Below, piece by piece: positions 7,396-15,892 of a stretch of DNA of 64,000 bases. The stretch is from Dehalococcoidia bacterium (GTDB taxonomy: Bacteria; Chloroflexota; Dehalococcoidia; SpSt-223). Within the stretch, counting starts at the first letter, position 1, and every line of letters begins with the position of its first letter. The stretch spans positions 62,001 to 126,000 of the forward strand of contig BPIC01000005.1 of assembly GCA_026003895.1 (NCBI GenBank), written 5' to 3'. The position numbers and the translations under genes were made by a program. The notes under the pieces were generated by a model that saw nothing but the letters and a program-made list of their open reading frames with translations, had not been told where the DNA came from and did no database searches.

Positions 7396-8676
7396 ATGAC
7401 AGTGCGGGATCGACGCAGCCGGCCGGTAGTGGCGATCGTCGGTGCCGGCTTTGGCGGGCTCTGGGCGGCCAAGGCGCTCCGCGATGCGCCGGTCGATGTC
7501 CTGATGATCGACCGACGGAACTTTCACACCTTTTACCCCTTGCTCTATCAGCTTGCGGCAGCCGAGCTCGAGCCGCAGAGCGTCGCCTACCCGGTTCGCT
7601 CAATCTTTCGCAACCAGCACAACGTTCGATTTCTGCTTGCCGATGTCGAACGAGTCGAGCCCACGGCGAATACCCTTCACACGAGCGAAGGGCCAGTTCG
7701 CTACGACTATCTCATTCTGACGCCGGGCAGCACAACGAATTACTTCGGCATTCCGGGCGCGGCGGAGCACGCTTGGCCGCTCCGCACGCTCGAAGATGGC
7801 ATGGCGCTACGCGACCACATCCTCTCGCGGTTCGAGGCGGCTGCCCGTGAGCCAGACCCAGAGCGCCGCGCCAAGATGCTCACATTCCTTATCGTCGGCG
7901 GCGGCCCAACCGGGGTCGAGTTTGCTGGTGCGCTCAGTGAACTGATCGTCGGACCACTTCAAAAAGACTATCGCGAGCTTGACCTGCATGAGGTATCGGT
8001 CGTCCTGATCGAACAAGGACCCCGGATCTTGTCGAGCTATCCAGCGCGGCTGAGCGACTGGGCGGCGCGCCGGCTTGCCAAGCTCACGGTAGACCTCCGC
8101 CTCGGTGAGGCTGTCGAGGCGGTGGAGCCCGACGGGGTTGTCCTACGCGGTGGCGAGCGCCTCCTTGCCGACACGGTTGTCTGGGTTGCCGGCGTGCGCG
8201 GCGATCCCGCGATGGACGCATGGGGCCTGCCGCTCGGTCGTTCCGGCCGCGTCGTCGTCGAGCCGACCCTTCAGGTCGAGAATGCGCCGAACATCTTCGT
8301 CGTCGGGGACGCCGCCGTGCTTCCCGATCAACCCCTGCCGCTCGTCGCGCAAGTTGCGATCCAGCAGGGGAAGACCGCTGCCGCGAACATAAAAGCGCTT
8401 CTCTCTGGACAGCCCTGTCGAGCGTTTCGCTACCGAAACTTGGGCGATATGGCGGTGATTGGCCGTGGCGCGGCGGTCTTTTCCCGGGGCGCCCTTCAAC
8501 TGACCGGCTTCCTGGCTTGGATCCTCTGGGCCGCCGTCCATATCTTCAACCTGATCGGATTTCGCAACCGGCTGGTGGTGTTGGCGACCTGGGCAGTCGA
8601 ATATCTCACCTTCGAGCGCGGCAGTCGGCTGCTGCGGACGCCCGGCGCTGCCGCCCGGCTCGTTTCCGCTCGGTAG
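7396..8676 (+). CDS. ndh: Type II NADH dehydrogenase (NADH:quinone oxidoreductase)
   Basis: A 426-residue single-subunit flavoenzyme that oxidises NADH and reduces quinone at the membrane without pumping protons. It shows the FAD dinucleotide fold at residues 11-24 (VAIVGAGFGGLWAAK), a second NADH-binding fold (IVGGGPTGVEFAGALSE), NFHTFYPLLYQLAA near the flavin, FVVGDAA, and the C-terminal membrane anchor with FLAWILWAAVHIFNLIGFRN. Length and motifs are those of Ndh-2. A GGTGGGGG ribosome site precedes the ATG. It offers a non-pumping alternative to the complex I encoded at 46.5-57.2 kb, and the Rex-like site upstream suggests it is induced when NADH is high. Confidence 0.93.
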   Translation: MTVRDRRSRPVVAIVGAGFGGLWAAKALRDAPVDVLMIDRRNFHTFYPLLYQLAAAELEPQSVAYPVRSIFRNQHNVRFLLADVERVEPTANTLHTSEGPVRYDYLILTPGSTTNYFGIPGAAEHAWPLRTLEDGMALRDHILSRFEAAAREPDPERRAKMLTFLIVGGGPTGVEFAGALSELIVGPLQKDYRELDLHEVSVVLIEQGPRILSSYPARLSDWAARRLAKLTVDLRLGEAVEAVEPDGVVLRGGERLLADTVVWVAGVRGDPAMDAWGLPLGRSGRVVVEPTLQVENAPNIFVVGDAAVLPDQPLPLVAQVAIQQGKTAAANIKALLSGQPCRAFRYRNLGDMAVIGRGAAVFSRGALQLTGFLAWILWAAVHIFNLIGFRNRLVVLATWAVEYLTFERGSRLLRTPGAAARLVSAR

Positions 8677-8711
8677 CTGGTAGACTGGCCGGCGGCGCAA
8701 GAGGGATCGCA

Positions 8712-10214
8712 ATGCCGGCCGACCTGTTGGCACTGGTTCAGAACAACGCGGTAAATCAGCCAGGCAAGACGTTTCTCGTCGTCGAGCAGGAGCGGTTGAC
8801 GTTCCGCGATTTCGCCGAGCGGGTGGCGGGTCTCGCCGGTGGGTTGCGCGTCCACGGGATCCGATCCGGTGACCGGGTGGGAATTGCGAGCTACCGTGGC
8901 GTCGGCCCAATCATTGCCTATTACGCCGCGATGTGGGCCGGCGCGACTCCCGTGCTTGTGAGCGCTGCGCTCCTCAGCGATCTTGCTGGCATTCTTCGGC
9001 GCACGCGCTGCGTCGCCCTCGTCTACGGCGACGAGGCGCATCCTCACGTTGCACCGGGGATCGTCCCTCGTCTCCTGATCGCTGCTGAAGGCGCCGACGA
9101 CGTGGGAGTGCCCCTCGAGACACTCCTCGGGGCGCCGCTTGTCGAGCCAGTCCCGCACGGCCCGGACGATTCCGCGAGCATTGTGTTCTCGGCCGGAACC
9201 ACCGGTCCGCCAAAGCCCGTTCTTCGGAGCCACGCCAACCTGCTCTGGGACGCTATCCAAAAGGTGATGATTTACCGGCTTGGCTTTCACGACGTCTGGC
9301 TCTATATCACTCCACGCAATCTGACTGCGCTTGTCGGGCCGACCCACCCTTCCCTTCTCACCGGATCGACGTATGTCGTCATCGAGGGGTTCGACCCGGT
9401 GCGTGTTGCCGAGGTCTGCGCGATTGAACGCGTCACGCAGCTGACGCTGCTCGCCGGCCAGTGGACCGAGCTGCTCGACTTGCCCCAACTCCGCGACTTC
9501 GACCTCTCGTCGCTTCGCCAGGTGGCCGCAGCGGCGTCCCACGTGCCGGAGGACGTTCAGCGCCGCTTGACCGAATGGTTCGGTGACCTGCCGTTCCTGC
9601 AGGTCTACGGCACGTCCGAAGCAGGCATGATCGCTGCTATGCAAGCAGGCGACCCGGCTGCAGCTCAGCCGGGTGCCGTTGGCCGCCCACTGCCCACGGT
9701 GCAGGTGCGGATCGTCGGTGACGATGGGCGCGTCCTCCCGGCGGGCGAAATTGGTGAGGTCGCGGTACGCGGGCCGGGCGTTGCGCTGGGCTACGACGGG
9801 CTTCCCGACGCCACCCGTCGCGCCTTCGTCGACGGCTACCTGCTCACCGGTGATCTCGGCCGTTTGGATGGGACCGGTGTGCTCGCCCTTCTTGGCCGGC
9901 GCAGCGACGCGTTTGAGGTCGACGGACGGCTGATTTATCCGAGCATCGTGCAGGAAGCGCTCTTCGCCGTCCGAGGCGTGCGGGAGGCCGCGTTTGTCGG
10001 CGTCAGGGATGGAAGCGAGCGCCGGCCTGTCGTTTTCGTCGCCGCGACGCGCGGGAACGAGGTCGACGTCGAAGCAGTGCGCGATGCCGTCCATCGCGCC
10101 GCACCGGTCATCGCCGCGGCAGACGTCGAGGTCGTCCTTCTTCCCGCCTTGCCCCGCACCGCCGCTGGAAAAGTCGATGTCCGGCGTCTCGCCGACGAAT
10201 TCCGGCCCCGCTGA
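8712..10214 (+). CDS. AMP-forming acyl-CoA synthetase/ligase
   Basis: A 500-residue member of the ANL superfamily, which activates a carboxylate to an acyl-AMP and then usually to a CoA thioester. The phosphate-binding loop SAGTTGPPKPV, the YGTSEAG motif, TGDLG, the hinge region RRSDAFEVDG and the late catalytic Lys (TAAGKVDVRRL) are all present, so it should be active. The ATG at 8712 follows AAGAGGGA and gives the expected N-terminus (LTFRDFAERVAGLAGGL). It starts 35 bases after ndh on the same strand. Acyl specificity cannot be read; the short length suggests a fatty or aromatic acid ligase. Confidence 0.88.
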   Translation: MPADLLALVQNNAVNQPGKTFLVVEQERLTFRDFAERVAGLAGGLRVHGIRSGDRVGIASYRGVGPIIAYYAAMWAGATPVLVSAALLSDLAGILRRTRCVALVYGDEAHPHVAPGIVPRLLIAAEGADDVGVPLETLLGAPLVEPVPHGPDDSASIVFSAGTTGPPKPVLRSHANLLWDAIQKVMIYRLGFHDVWLYITPRNLTALVGPTHPSLLTGSTYVVIEGFDPVRVAEVCAIERVTQLTLLAGQWTELLDLPQLRDFDLSSLRQVAAAASHVPEDVQRRLTEWFGDLPFLQVYGTSEAGMIAAMQAGDPAAAQPGAVGRPLPTVQVRIVGDDGRVLPAGEIGEVAVRGPGVALGYDGLPDATRRAFVDGYLLTGDLGRLDGTGVLALLGRRSDAFEVDGRLIYPSIVQEALFAVRGVREAAFVGVRDGSERRPVVFVAATRGNEVDVEAVRDAVHRAAPVIAAADVEVVLLPALPRTAAGKVDVRRLADEFRPR

Positions 10215-10523
10215 CGTCGCGGGCACTCGCTCGGAGCGGTCGGCTCACTGACAGGTCAGATAGGCATTCGCGCAGCCTGAATGGTCGAGCGAGCCGCCAT
10301 CGCCGGTTACCATCCGTCCCCGCCAATTTCAGGAACGGCGACGAGACCGCGTTGACCATGACCTCGTGCATCTGGTGACCAGCAGCGTCCAGTGACGCCG
10401 CTGATCGAGGAGCGTCCCGATCGGCGGACGATGCCTCGGAACGCCGGGCTCAGCTGCTCGTTCTCGCGACGATGGAACCAGAAACGGCAAGACACGTTTG
10501 GCGCGTCCCGCGGTTGGGCGCGG
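10215..10523. other. Convergent intergenic region, nothing recognised
   Basis: About 310 bases between the stops of the acyl-CoA synthetase (plus strand) and the cupredoxin (minus strand). I find no gene-like frame, no T-rich terminator and no repeat that I can support. Confidence 0.5.
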
Positions 10524-11495
10524 TCAGGCGAGACCGCGGCGTGCCCGGGTGTAGAGCGCGAGCGCGAACAGCGCGATCGGCATCAGGGCCGCGAGCCAAA
10601 GCGGTGGGCCTCCGCCGGGGCCGGGATAGCTCCCATCGCCGGTCTTTGGGAGGCCAACCGTCGGTGTCGCGACACCGGTCGCGACACCGGTCACCATTGC
10701 TGGCGGTGTTCCTGTACCGGGGGGCGCGGTGCGGAAGTTCACCGTCGCCTGAATCGGCGGCGTGAACGGCGTGCCGTCGTTCTGGCGCAACTCGACCCGA
10801 AGGGTGTGATTGCCGACCGGGACATTGGTGAACGTATAGGTTCGGTCGCCGGTCCGGACTTCGGGCAGGTTATCGAGGAAGAGCGAGAAGGTGCCTTCAC
10901 CCGGCCGGTTGGGGGTCCCGGGCGGTCGCAGAATCAGGTTGCTTACGTCAAGCTGCACCTGCACCGAAGAGCCGCTGATCGTCTGACCTTCGGTGGGGGA
11001 GAGGATGAAGAACGCCGGCTGGCTCGTCGGTGTCGCGGGCGTGGCGGTGGAGGTTGGGCCGGACGGCGTATTGGTCGGCCCGGCTGGCACGGTGAATGTT
11101 GCTGTCGGGCCCGGGGTATTCGTCGCCTGCTGCTGAACAACGATGGTGCCCGTCATCCCCTGCGCCTGATGAAACTTGCAGTAGTACGTAAACGTGCCCG
11201 GCTGATTAAAGACCCGCTCGAACGTGAATCCGGGCTGGACGGTAACATCCCAACAGCAGGGGTCGTTTGGCGTCTGATTGGTTGAGGTGGTCGTGTGGGT
11301 GACCGAGCCGGCATTGATCCACGCTACCGCTTGACCGACGTTGATGGTGACCGTCTGCGGCTGGAAGGCGAACTCGACCATTCGCACTTCGATGGCCGCC
11401 TGTCGTGGCGGCGCGGCGCCGGTGGGAGTGGGGCCGACGGTCAGCGCGACGGCCGACAGCACGAGCAACGCCGCCAACCATCGAACGAATGTCAC
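10524..11495 (-). CDS. Secreted cupredoxin with an LPxTG-type sorting tail
   Basis: A 323-residue exported protein in four parts: signal peptide (1-28); a plastocyanin-like domain (about 33-120) with type 1 copper ligands His67, Cys106, His109 and Met114 (YYCKFH...GM); a Thr/Pro-rich linker (about 122-155); and a beta-sandwich-like domain (about 158-255). The C-terminus has LPKTG at 282-286, a hydrophobic helix and an RARR tail, the classic sortase signal, so it should be anchored to the cell surface as an electron carrier or copper protein. GTG at 11495 was chosen because AAGGGAG stands 5 bases before it. A DPCCWD pair of cysteines inside the copper domain is unusual. Confidence 0.85.
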   Translation of the reverse strand: MTFVRWLAALLVLSAVALTVGPTPTGAAPPRQAAIEVRMVEFAFQPQTVTINVGQAVAWINAGSVTHTTTSTNQTPNDPCCWDVTVQPGFTFERVFNQPGTFTYYCKFHQAQGMTGTIVVQQQATNTPGPTATFTVPAGPTNTPSGPTSTATPATPTSQPAFFILSPTEGQTISGSSVQVQLDVSNLILRPPGTPNRPGEGTFSLFLDNLPEVRTGDRTYTFTNVPVGNHTLRVELRQNDGTPFTPPIQATVNFRTAPPGTGTPPAMVTGVATGVATPTVGLPKTGDGSYPGPGGGPPLWLAALMPIALFALALYTRARRGLA

Positions 11496-11563
11496 GCCTG
11501 CTCCCTTCGCCAGGCGGCGCGTTGGCCGCACCGCACCCGACGGCGAGTATGGCAGCGAGGAAG

Positions 11564-12745
11564 CTAGCGTTCAAGCAGGAAGCGTGTGAACACCTCGTCA
11601 CCAAGTAAGCGGCCTCGCGCGGTCAATCGCAACGCGCCGTCTTCGATCCGCGCCAACCCCAGCGCTTCGAGCTCCTCGATCGTCGTCGCCCAGCGTTCTT
11701 CGGCGCGCTCACCGAATCGAGCCTCGAACGCCGCCATATTCAGCCCTTCCGCCAGCCGCAACGCCAGAATCGCCGTCTCGGCGAGTTGCGTCGCCCGGTC
11801 GAGCGCCTCTACCCACGCGATCGGCCCGCCGACTTCCGGGACACAGGGCGCTGCGAAGCGCGGCCCCTGCCATCCAGCCATTTGAGAAAGGTACGCATTG
11901 AGCCGACGGTGGTTGCCAAAACGGGCCACCACCGTCGAGCCATGGGCGCCCATCCCGAGCCCGAGAAACGGCTGGTTGCGCCAGTAGCCGAGGTTGTGCT
12001 GACACTCGAAGCCGGGCCGAGCGAAGTTCGCGATTTCGTAGCGTCGGTAGCCGGCTTCGCCGAGCGTCTCGTCCGCCGCCTCATACATGTCCGCGGCCAG
12101 ATCCTGATTCAGGGGAGCCAGCTTGCCAAGCCGCAGCCGGCGGCCGAACTCGGTCGCCGGCTCAATCGTCAGGCCGTACGCCGAAAGGTGCTCGGGCGCG
12201 AGCTGCACTGCCTCATCCAGACTCTGCTGCCAACCTGCTAATTCTTGGCCCGGCAACCCATAGATCAGATCGAGGCTGAGGTTGTCGAATCCGGCCCGCC
12301 GCGCTTCATCTACAGCCCGTCGCGCCTCGTCGGCGCTGTGCAGACGGCCGAGTGCCTGCAGTGCGGCATCGTCGAACACTTGCACGCCGAGGCTGAGCCG
12401 GTTGGCGCCAGCGTCGCGCAACGCCCGCAGCACCGACCGGTCAACCGTTCCCGGATTCGCCTCCAGCGACACCTCGGCATCGGCCTGCACGACGAACGCT
12501 TCGCGGCAAGCGTCGAGAAGCGTGGCAATTTGCGCCGCAGGGAGCAGCGACGGCGTTCCGCCGCCAACGTAGATCGTGCTGACACCTGGCCGGCCAAGCA
12601 CAGCGCCCCACACCCGGATCTCATGCACGAGAGCGGCGACGTACTCCGCCTGCCGACGATCGCGCCCGACCACGACCGCAAAATCGCAATAGGCACACTT
12701 CGTCTGGCAAAAGGGGATGTGCACATACAGGCCGAGCGCGTCCAT
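11564..12745 (-). CDS. hemW: Radical SAM protein HemW (coproporphyrinogen III oxidase-like)
   Basis: A 393-residue radical SAM protein. Cys13, Cys17 and Cys20 (CQTKCAYC) bind the 4Fe-4S cluster. YVGGGTPSLLP, the EANPGT motif, NRLSLGVQ, LDLIYGLPGQ and HLSAYGLTIEPAT follow in the family order, with the C-terminal HemN domain (LAEGLNMAAFEARFGE). HemW-type proteins lack the extra cysteine of true HemN and act as haem chaperones delivering haem to respiratory enzymes. The ATG at 12745 is preceded 6 bases away by TACAAT and has no good ribosome site, which suggests a leaderless transcript. Downstream is the cupredoxin gene, 68 bases away. Confidence 0.88.
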   Translation of the reverse strand: MDALGLYVHIPFCQTKCAYCDFAVVVGRDRRQAEYVAALVHEIRVWGAVLGRPGVSTIYVGGGTPSLLPAAQIATLLDACREAFVVQADAEVSLEANPGTVDRSVLRALRDAGANRLSLGVQVFDDAALQALGRLHSADEARRAVDEARRAGFDNLSLDLIYGLPGQELAGWQQSLDEAVQLAPEHLSAYGLTIEPATEFGRRLRLGKLAPLNQDLAADMYEAADETLGEAGYRRYEIANFARPGFECQHNLGYWRNQPFLGLGMGAHGSTVVARFGNHRRLNAYLSQMAGWQGPRFAAPCVPEVGGPIAWVEALDRATQLAETAILALRLAEGLNMAAFEARFGERAEERWATTIEELEALGLARIEDGALRLTARGRLLGDEVFTRFLLER

Positions 12746-12751
12746 CTCTCG

Positions 12752-12757
12752 ATTGTA
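12752..12757 (-). promoter_or_regulatory. -10 box placing the hemW transcript start at its ATG
   Basis: TACAAT on the minus strand stands 6 bases upstream of the hemW ATG, the spacing expected if transcription starts at or next to the A of the start codon. No convincing -35 box is seen. Confidence 0.45.
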
Positions 12758-12900
12758 CGCTGGGTCTCCTCGACTACCGGCGCCGGCCCCCGGCATTGGA
12801 CTGCTCGGCGAGGACGCGCCGGGTCCGCTCGGTTTTCCGGCGAGCGCGGCGCGGCGTTGATCGAGGTACTCACGGATGGCCGCAGCGCGGCGATGGCTCG

Positions 12901-13221
12901 CTACTGGGCGGGTAGGTCGTCGATGACTACCTCCATGTACTCCCGCGGGTAGCTCTGATACGGCTTGAGGTGCTTGCTCATCTCCTCGATCCGCTCGTGA
13001 TAACCGGGAAAACGCGTCAGCTCTTCATAGGCGGCAATCGAGTCAAAGGAGCGAATATGCGTAAAGTGCGTCCGATCTTCGAGCGAGCGCAGGATCTGGC
13101 GACCCCGAAAGCCAGGATGCTGCCGCATGAATGCCAGAAAGAGCCCCTGCAGCCGGAGATATTCGTCGGCATGGAACGCATCGTCGATCGTCCACGCCTG
13201 ACTGACTACGAGCACCGGCAT
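12901..13221 (-). CDS. Small ferredoxin-fold (ABM-like) protein
   Basis: A 106-residue protein with a strong ribosome site (GGGAGGAGGAAGA) just before ATG. The pattern VLVVSQAWTID, then a helix with LQGLFLAFMRQHPGFRG, then RILRS-like and FTHIRSFDSIAAYEEL strands and helices fits the dimeric alpha/beta barrel of antibiotic-biosynthesis-monooxygenase-like and NIPSNAP-like proteins. Such proteins act as small monooxygenases, haem-degrading enzymes or unknown binders. It is followed 155 bases later by hemW on the same strand, so a haem link is conceivable but unproven. Confidence 0.68.
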   Translation of the reverse strand: MPVLVVSQAWTIDDAFHADEYLRLQGLFLAFMRQHPGFRGRQILRSLEDRTHFTHIRSFDSIAAYEELTRFPGYHERIEEMSKHLKPYQSYPREYMEVVIDDLPAQ

Positions 13222-13319
13222 TCTTCCTCCTCCCGCGAGCGTCCGCTCGCTTATACCACGTTCCGAAAAGAAGGCGGACGAACCGGTGGCCAGCGCAGTC
13301 GGCGTCCAGCGAGCGGGAG

Positions 13320-14654
13320 TTATTCGCCGAGCAGGACCGCGAGCGTGGTCTGAACCAGCAGCGTCAAGGCCAGCCCACCTACGAGGATCGTCGTTCCCCA
13401 CGCGAGCAGATTGGTCGGAAGGCCGTTGGCGTATTCGCCGAGCAGCTCGCGGTCACCGGCGAGGCGCGTCACAAAGACCAGGATGATCGGAAGGAGCAGC
13501 CCATTCGCGACTTGGACCGCGAGGAGCAACCCGATCAGGGGAATTTCGGGAATTGTGGTGACGATGGCGGCGAGTACGAGGAGCCCGGTGAAGAGCGAGT
13601 AAAAAATCGGGGCTTCCTGCCAGGTGCGCGAGACACCGCGCTCGAAACCGAAGGCTTCGCAAACCGCGAACGCTGTCGCAAGCGGCAGCACACCGGCGGC
13701 AAGCAGCGACGCGCCGAGCAGGCCAATTCCGAACAGTGCGAAGGCGTATTCCCCGGCGACGGGCGCGAGGGCGAGCGCCGCGTCGGCAGCTGTGACAATA
13801 TGCTTGCCCGTCCCAAATAGTGCGGCAGCGGTCGCAATTTGGACAAAGATGACAATCATGTTGGCGAATATCGACCCCACGGCCACGTCCACCCGCTGCG
13901 CGGGCAACTGCGTCGCGTCTATTCCCTTGTCGACGACGGTCGCTTGGACAAAAAACTGCATGTATGGGGTGATGGTCGTGCCGATGAGCGCAACGACCAG
14001 AAAGATGTATCCAGAGGAGAGCTCGACCCGCGGCGCGACGACACTGCGGGCCACCTCAGTCCAGTCGGGTCCGGCGAGGAATGCCGCAATCGGGTAGGCA
14101 AGGAAGACCAAGCTCATGACCAGAAAGACCCGCTCGACCCGTCCATAATCCCCGCGCACGATCAGCATCCAGAGGAGCACCGCAACGAGCGGCCCGGCGA
14201 GAAAGGGAGGAATGCCGAACAACTGGGCGGCAGCGACGATCCCGGCAAACTCTGAGACCGCCGTCCCGGCATTGGCGACGAGCAAGGTGAGCATCGCAAA
14301 CGTCGTCCAGCGGACACCAAACCGCTCTCGAATGAGGTCGGCGAGACCTTTACCGGTGACCGCTCCCATTCGGGCGCACATTTCCTGAACGACGAAGAGC
14401 GGCAGGCTAAGCAAGACCATCACCCAAATGAGCCCATAGCCATAGTCGGCCCCGGCGGTCGAATGGGTGGCGATTGCGCCGGCATCATTGCCGGCGCTTG
14501 CTGCGATGAGGCCAGGTCCAATGACGCCAATGAGCGCGACCCAGCGTGGCGGCCGGCGACGCCGGCGTCGCAACTCCGCCTGTCGCTTGAGCGCGCGACG
14601 CCGTGCGGCGGCTTGCAGCCACAGGCGAAGGCTGGGGTCGGCGCCCGGCCTCAC
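13320..14654 (-). CDS. Divergent NRAMP-family divalent metal transporter
   Basis: A 444-residue protein with about 11 membrane helices after a basic 36-residue N-terminus. The fold is NRAMP, but the metal site differs. TM1 has GPGLIAASAGNDAGAIATH (about 46-64) in place of the usual DPGN motif, and TM6 has GTTITPYMQFF (225-235), so the selective Met of MPH is replaced. Loss of that Met is described for NRMT-type members that carry Mg2+ and Mn2+. Its GTG start overlaps by 4 bases the stop of a gene for a soluble MgtE_N/CBS protein, whose domains sense Mg2+ in MgtE channels. I therefore favour Mg2+ or Mn2+ transport. Confidence 0.87.
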   Translation of the reverse strand: MRPGADPSLRLWLQAAARRRALKRQAELRRRRRRPPRWVALIGVIGPGLIAASAGNDAGAIATHSTAGADYGYGLIWVMVLLSLPLFVVQEMCARMGAVTGKGLADLIRERFGVRWTTFAMLTLLVANAGTAVSEFAGIVAAAQLFGIPPFLAGPLVAVLLWMLIVRGDYGRVERVFLVMSLVFLAYPIAAFLAGPDWTEVARSVVAPRVELSSGYIFLVVALIGTTITPYMQFFVQATVVDKGIDATQLPAQRVDVAVGSIFANMIVIFVQIATAAALFGTGKHIVTAADAALALAPVAGEYAFALFGIGLLGASLLAAGVLPLATAFAVCEAFGFERGVSRTWQEAPIFYSLFTGLLVLAAIVTTIPEIPLIGLLLAVQVANGLLLPIILVFVTRLAGDRELLGEYANGLPTNLLAWGTTILVGGLALTLLVQTTLAVLLGE

Positions 14655-15892
14655 GCGAAGAGCCCGGACCGGCGCCGGCGTTGATTGATCAGAAAGTCGA
14701 GGGCATCGTCGATCGTCACGACGCCGAGAAATACCCCGGACTCATCTTCCACAGGCAACGCAACCAGGTTGTACCGGGCGATGAGGCGGGCTGCCTCGAT
14801 CGCTGAAACGTCCGGTCGGCAAACACCCGCTGGCTTCGTCGCGATCGACTGGAGCGTCGCCGCTGGGTCGGCAAGCACTAGCTCGCGAAGCGGCACGATC
14901 CCAGCGAGCCGCGATTCGTCGTCCAGCAAGTAGATTGCCGGCAGGGGATCCGGCACCCAATCGGCGTTGCGCAGGTGCGCCATCGCCTCGTCCACGGTCG
15001 TGGGGCCGGGCAAGGTGACGACCTCCGTCGTCATCAGACCGCCGGCGGTGTTGTCCGGGTAGCTCATCAGCGTCCGCACCGCTTCGGCGTCTTCCGGATC
15101 CATGCGCCTCAAGATTGCTTCCGCTTCGTCTGGCGGGAGGTCGCCGAGCACGTCGGCGGCGGCATCGTCGCCCATTTCCTCCAGAATGTCGGCGGCCTGC
15201 TCGGGGTTGACGCCGCCCACGACCGAAACGGCGAGCTTGGGGTCGATGTCTTCAACGGCATCGGCAGCGCGCGCTTCGTCGAGCGCGGCCACAATCTCGC
15301 GTGCTTGGGGCGCGGCGACCTCGTCCATGATCTGTGCGAGGTCCCCCGGGTGGAGAGCAGCGAGCTTGGCATGGCGAACCCCCGGTTGGCCAACCGGGAT
15401 CTGGCTCGCGAACACATCGATCTGGTCCCAAGGGACGAGCCGACGCGAGCCCCGAAACCAACGAGTGAGTCCGATGCGGGCGGCGAGCGCGGCGCCGCTC
15501 ACGTCGACTGCAGTTACCTGCCAGCCATCCCGGACGCGGTCGATCTCGAGGTCATTGGCGCGGGCGACTCGATTTCGAGTGAGATCGATGACCTTGGTAT
15601 CGAGCAGGTCCTTATTCAGCAAGATCTCACCTGGGCGTCGAACGAAGGGACGTACGTCGATCCTTGAGGTGCGGAGCGCCACTCCACGGTCGTCCATGGT
15701 GGCGACTTCATCGATGGGGATGAACACCTCGCGTCTGCCGACGGTGCACACAACAATGCCGACGACGATGGGCGGCGCAGGTTCATCCAAACGCACGACA
15801 ACGTCGTGGAGCTTGCCGATCGGGTCGCCACCCGATCCGCGCACTGGCCGACCTACGAGTGACGAGAGAAGCACGACCCTATTTTCTCCCAT
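14651..15892 (-). CDS. Soluble PRC-barrel / MgtE_N / CBS-pair protein
   Basis: A 413-residue protein without membrane segments. Two PRC-barrel-like segments (about 5-75 and 90-155) precede an MgtE_N superhelix (about 180-285; HPGDLAQIMDEV, LPPDEAEAILRRM) and two CBS domains (about 290-410; TAGGLMTTEVVTLPG, VVTIDDALDFL). In MgtE the N and CBS domains close the channel when Mg2+ binds; here the channel itself is missing, and the next gene, overlapping by 4 bases, encodes a transporter of another family. This suggests a cytosolic metal sensor gating or stabilising the NRAMP-type protein. The ATG at 15892 was chosen for its GAGTGGA site and for the fold boundary. Confidence 0.82.
   Translation of the reverse strand: MGENRVVLLSSLVGRPVRGSGGDPIGKLHDVVVRLDEPAPPIVVGIVVCTVGRREVFIPIDEVATMDDRGVALRTSRIDVRPFVRRPGEILLNKDLLDTKVIDLTRNRVARANDLEIDRVRDGWQVTAVDVSGAALAARIGLTRWFRGSRRLVPWDQIDVFASQIPVGQPGVRHAKLAALHPGDLAQIMDEVAAPQAREIVAALDEARAADAVEDIDPKLAVSVVGGVNPEQAADILEEMGDDAAADVLGDLPPDEAEAILRRMDPEDAEAVRTLMSYPDNTAGGLMTTEVVTLPGPTTVDEAMAHLRNADWVPDPLPAIYLLDDESRLAGIVPLRELVLADPAATLQSIATKPAGVCRPDVSAIEAARLIARYNLVALPVEDESGVFLGVVTIDDALDFLINQRRRRSGLFA

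Noticed and set aside
6624..7850. 408-codon plus-strand frame
   Set aside because: It runs antisense to the CadD-family gene and into ndh; composition is that of a shadow frame.
8496..10226. 576-codon minus-strand frame
   Set aside because: It lies wholly antisense to the clear acyl-CoA synthetase gene and the end of ndh; no family motif.
10392..11285. 297-codon plus-strand frame
   Set aside because: Antisense to the cupredoxin gene, whose signal peptide, copper ligands and LPKTG tail leave no doubt about the strand.
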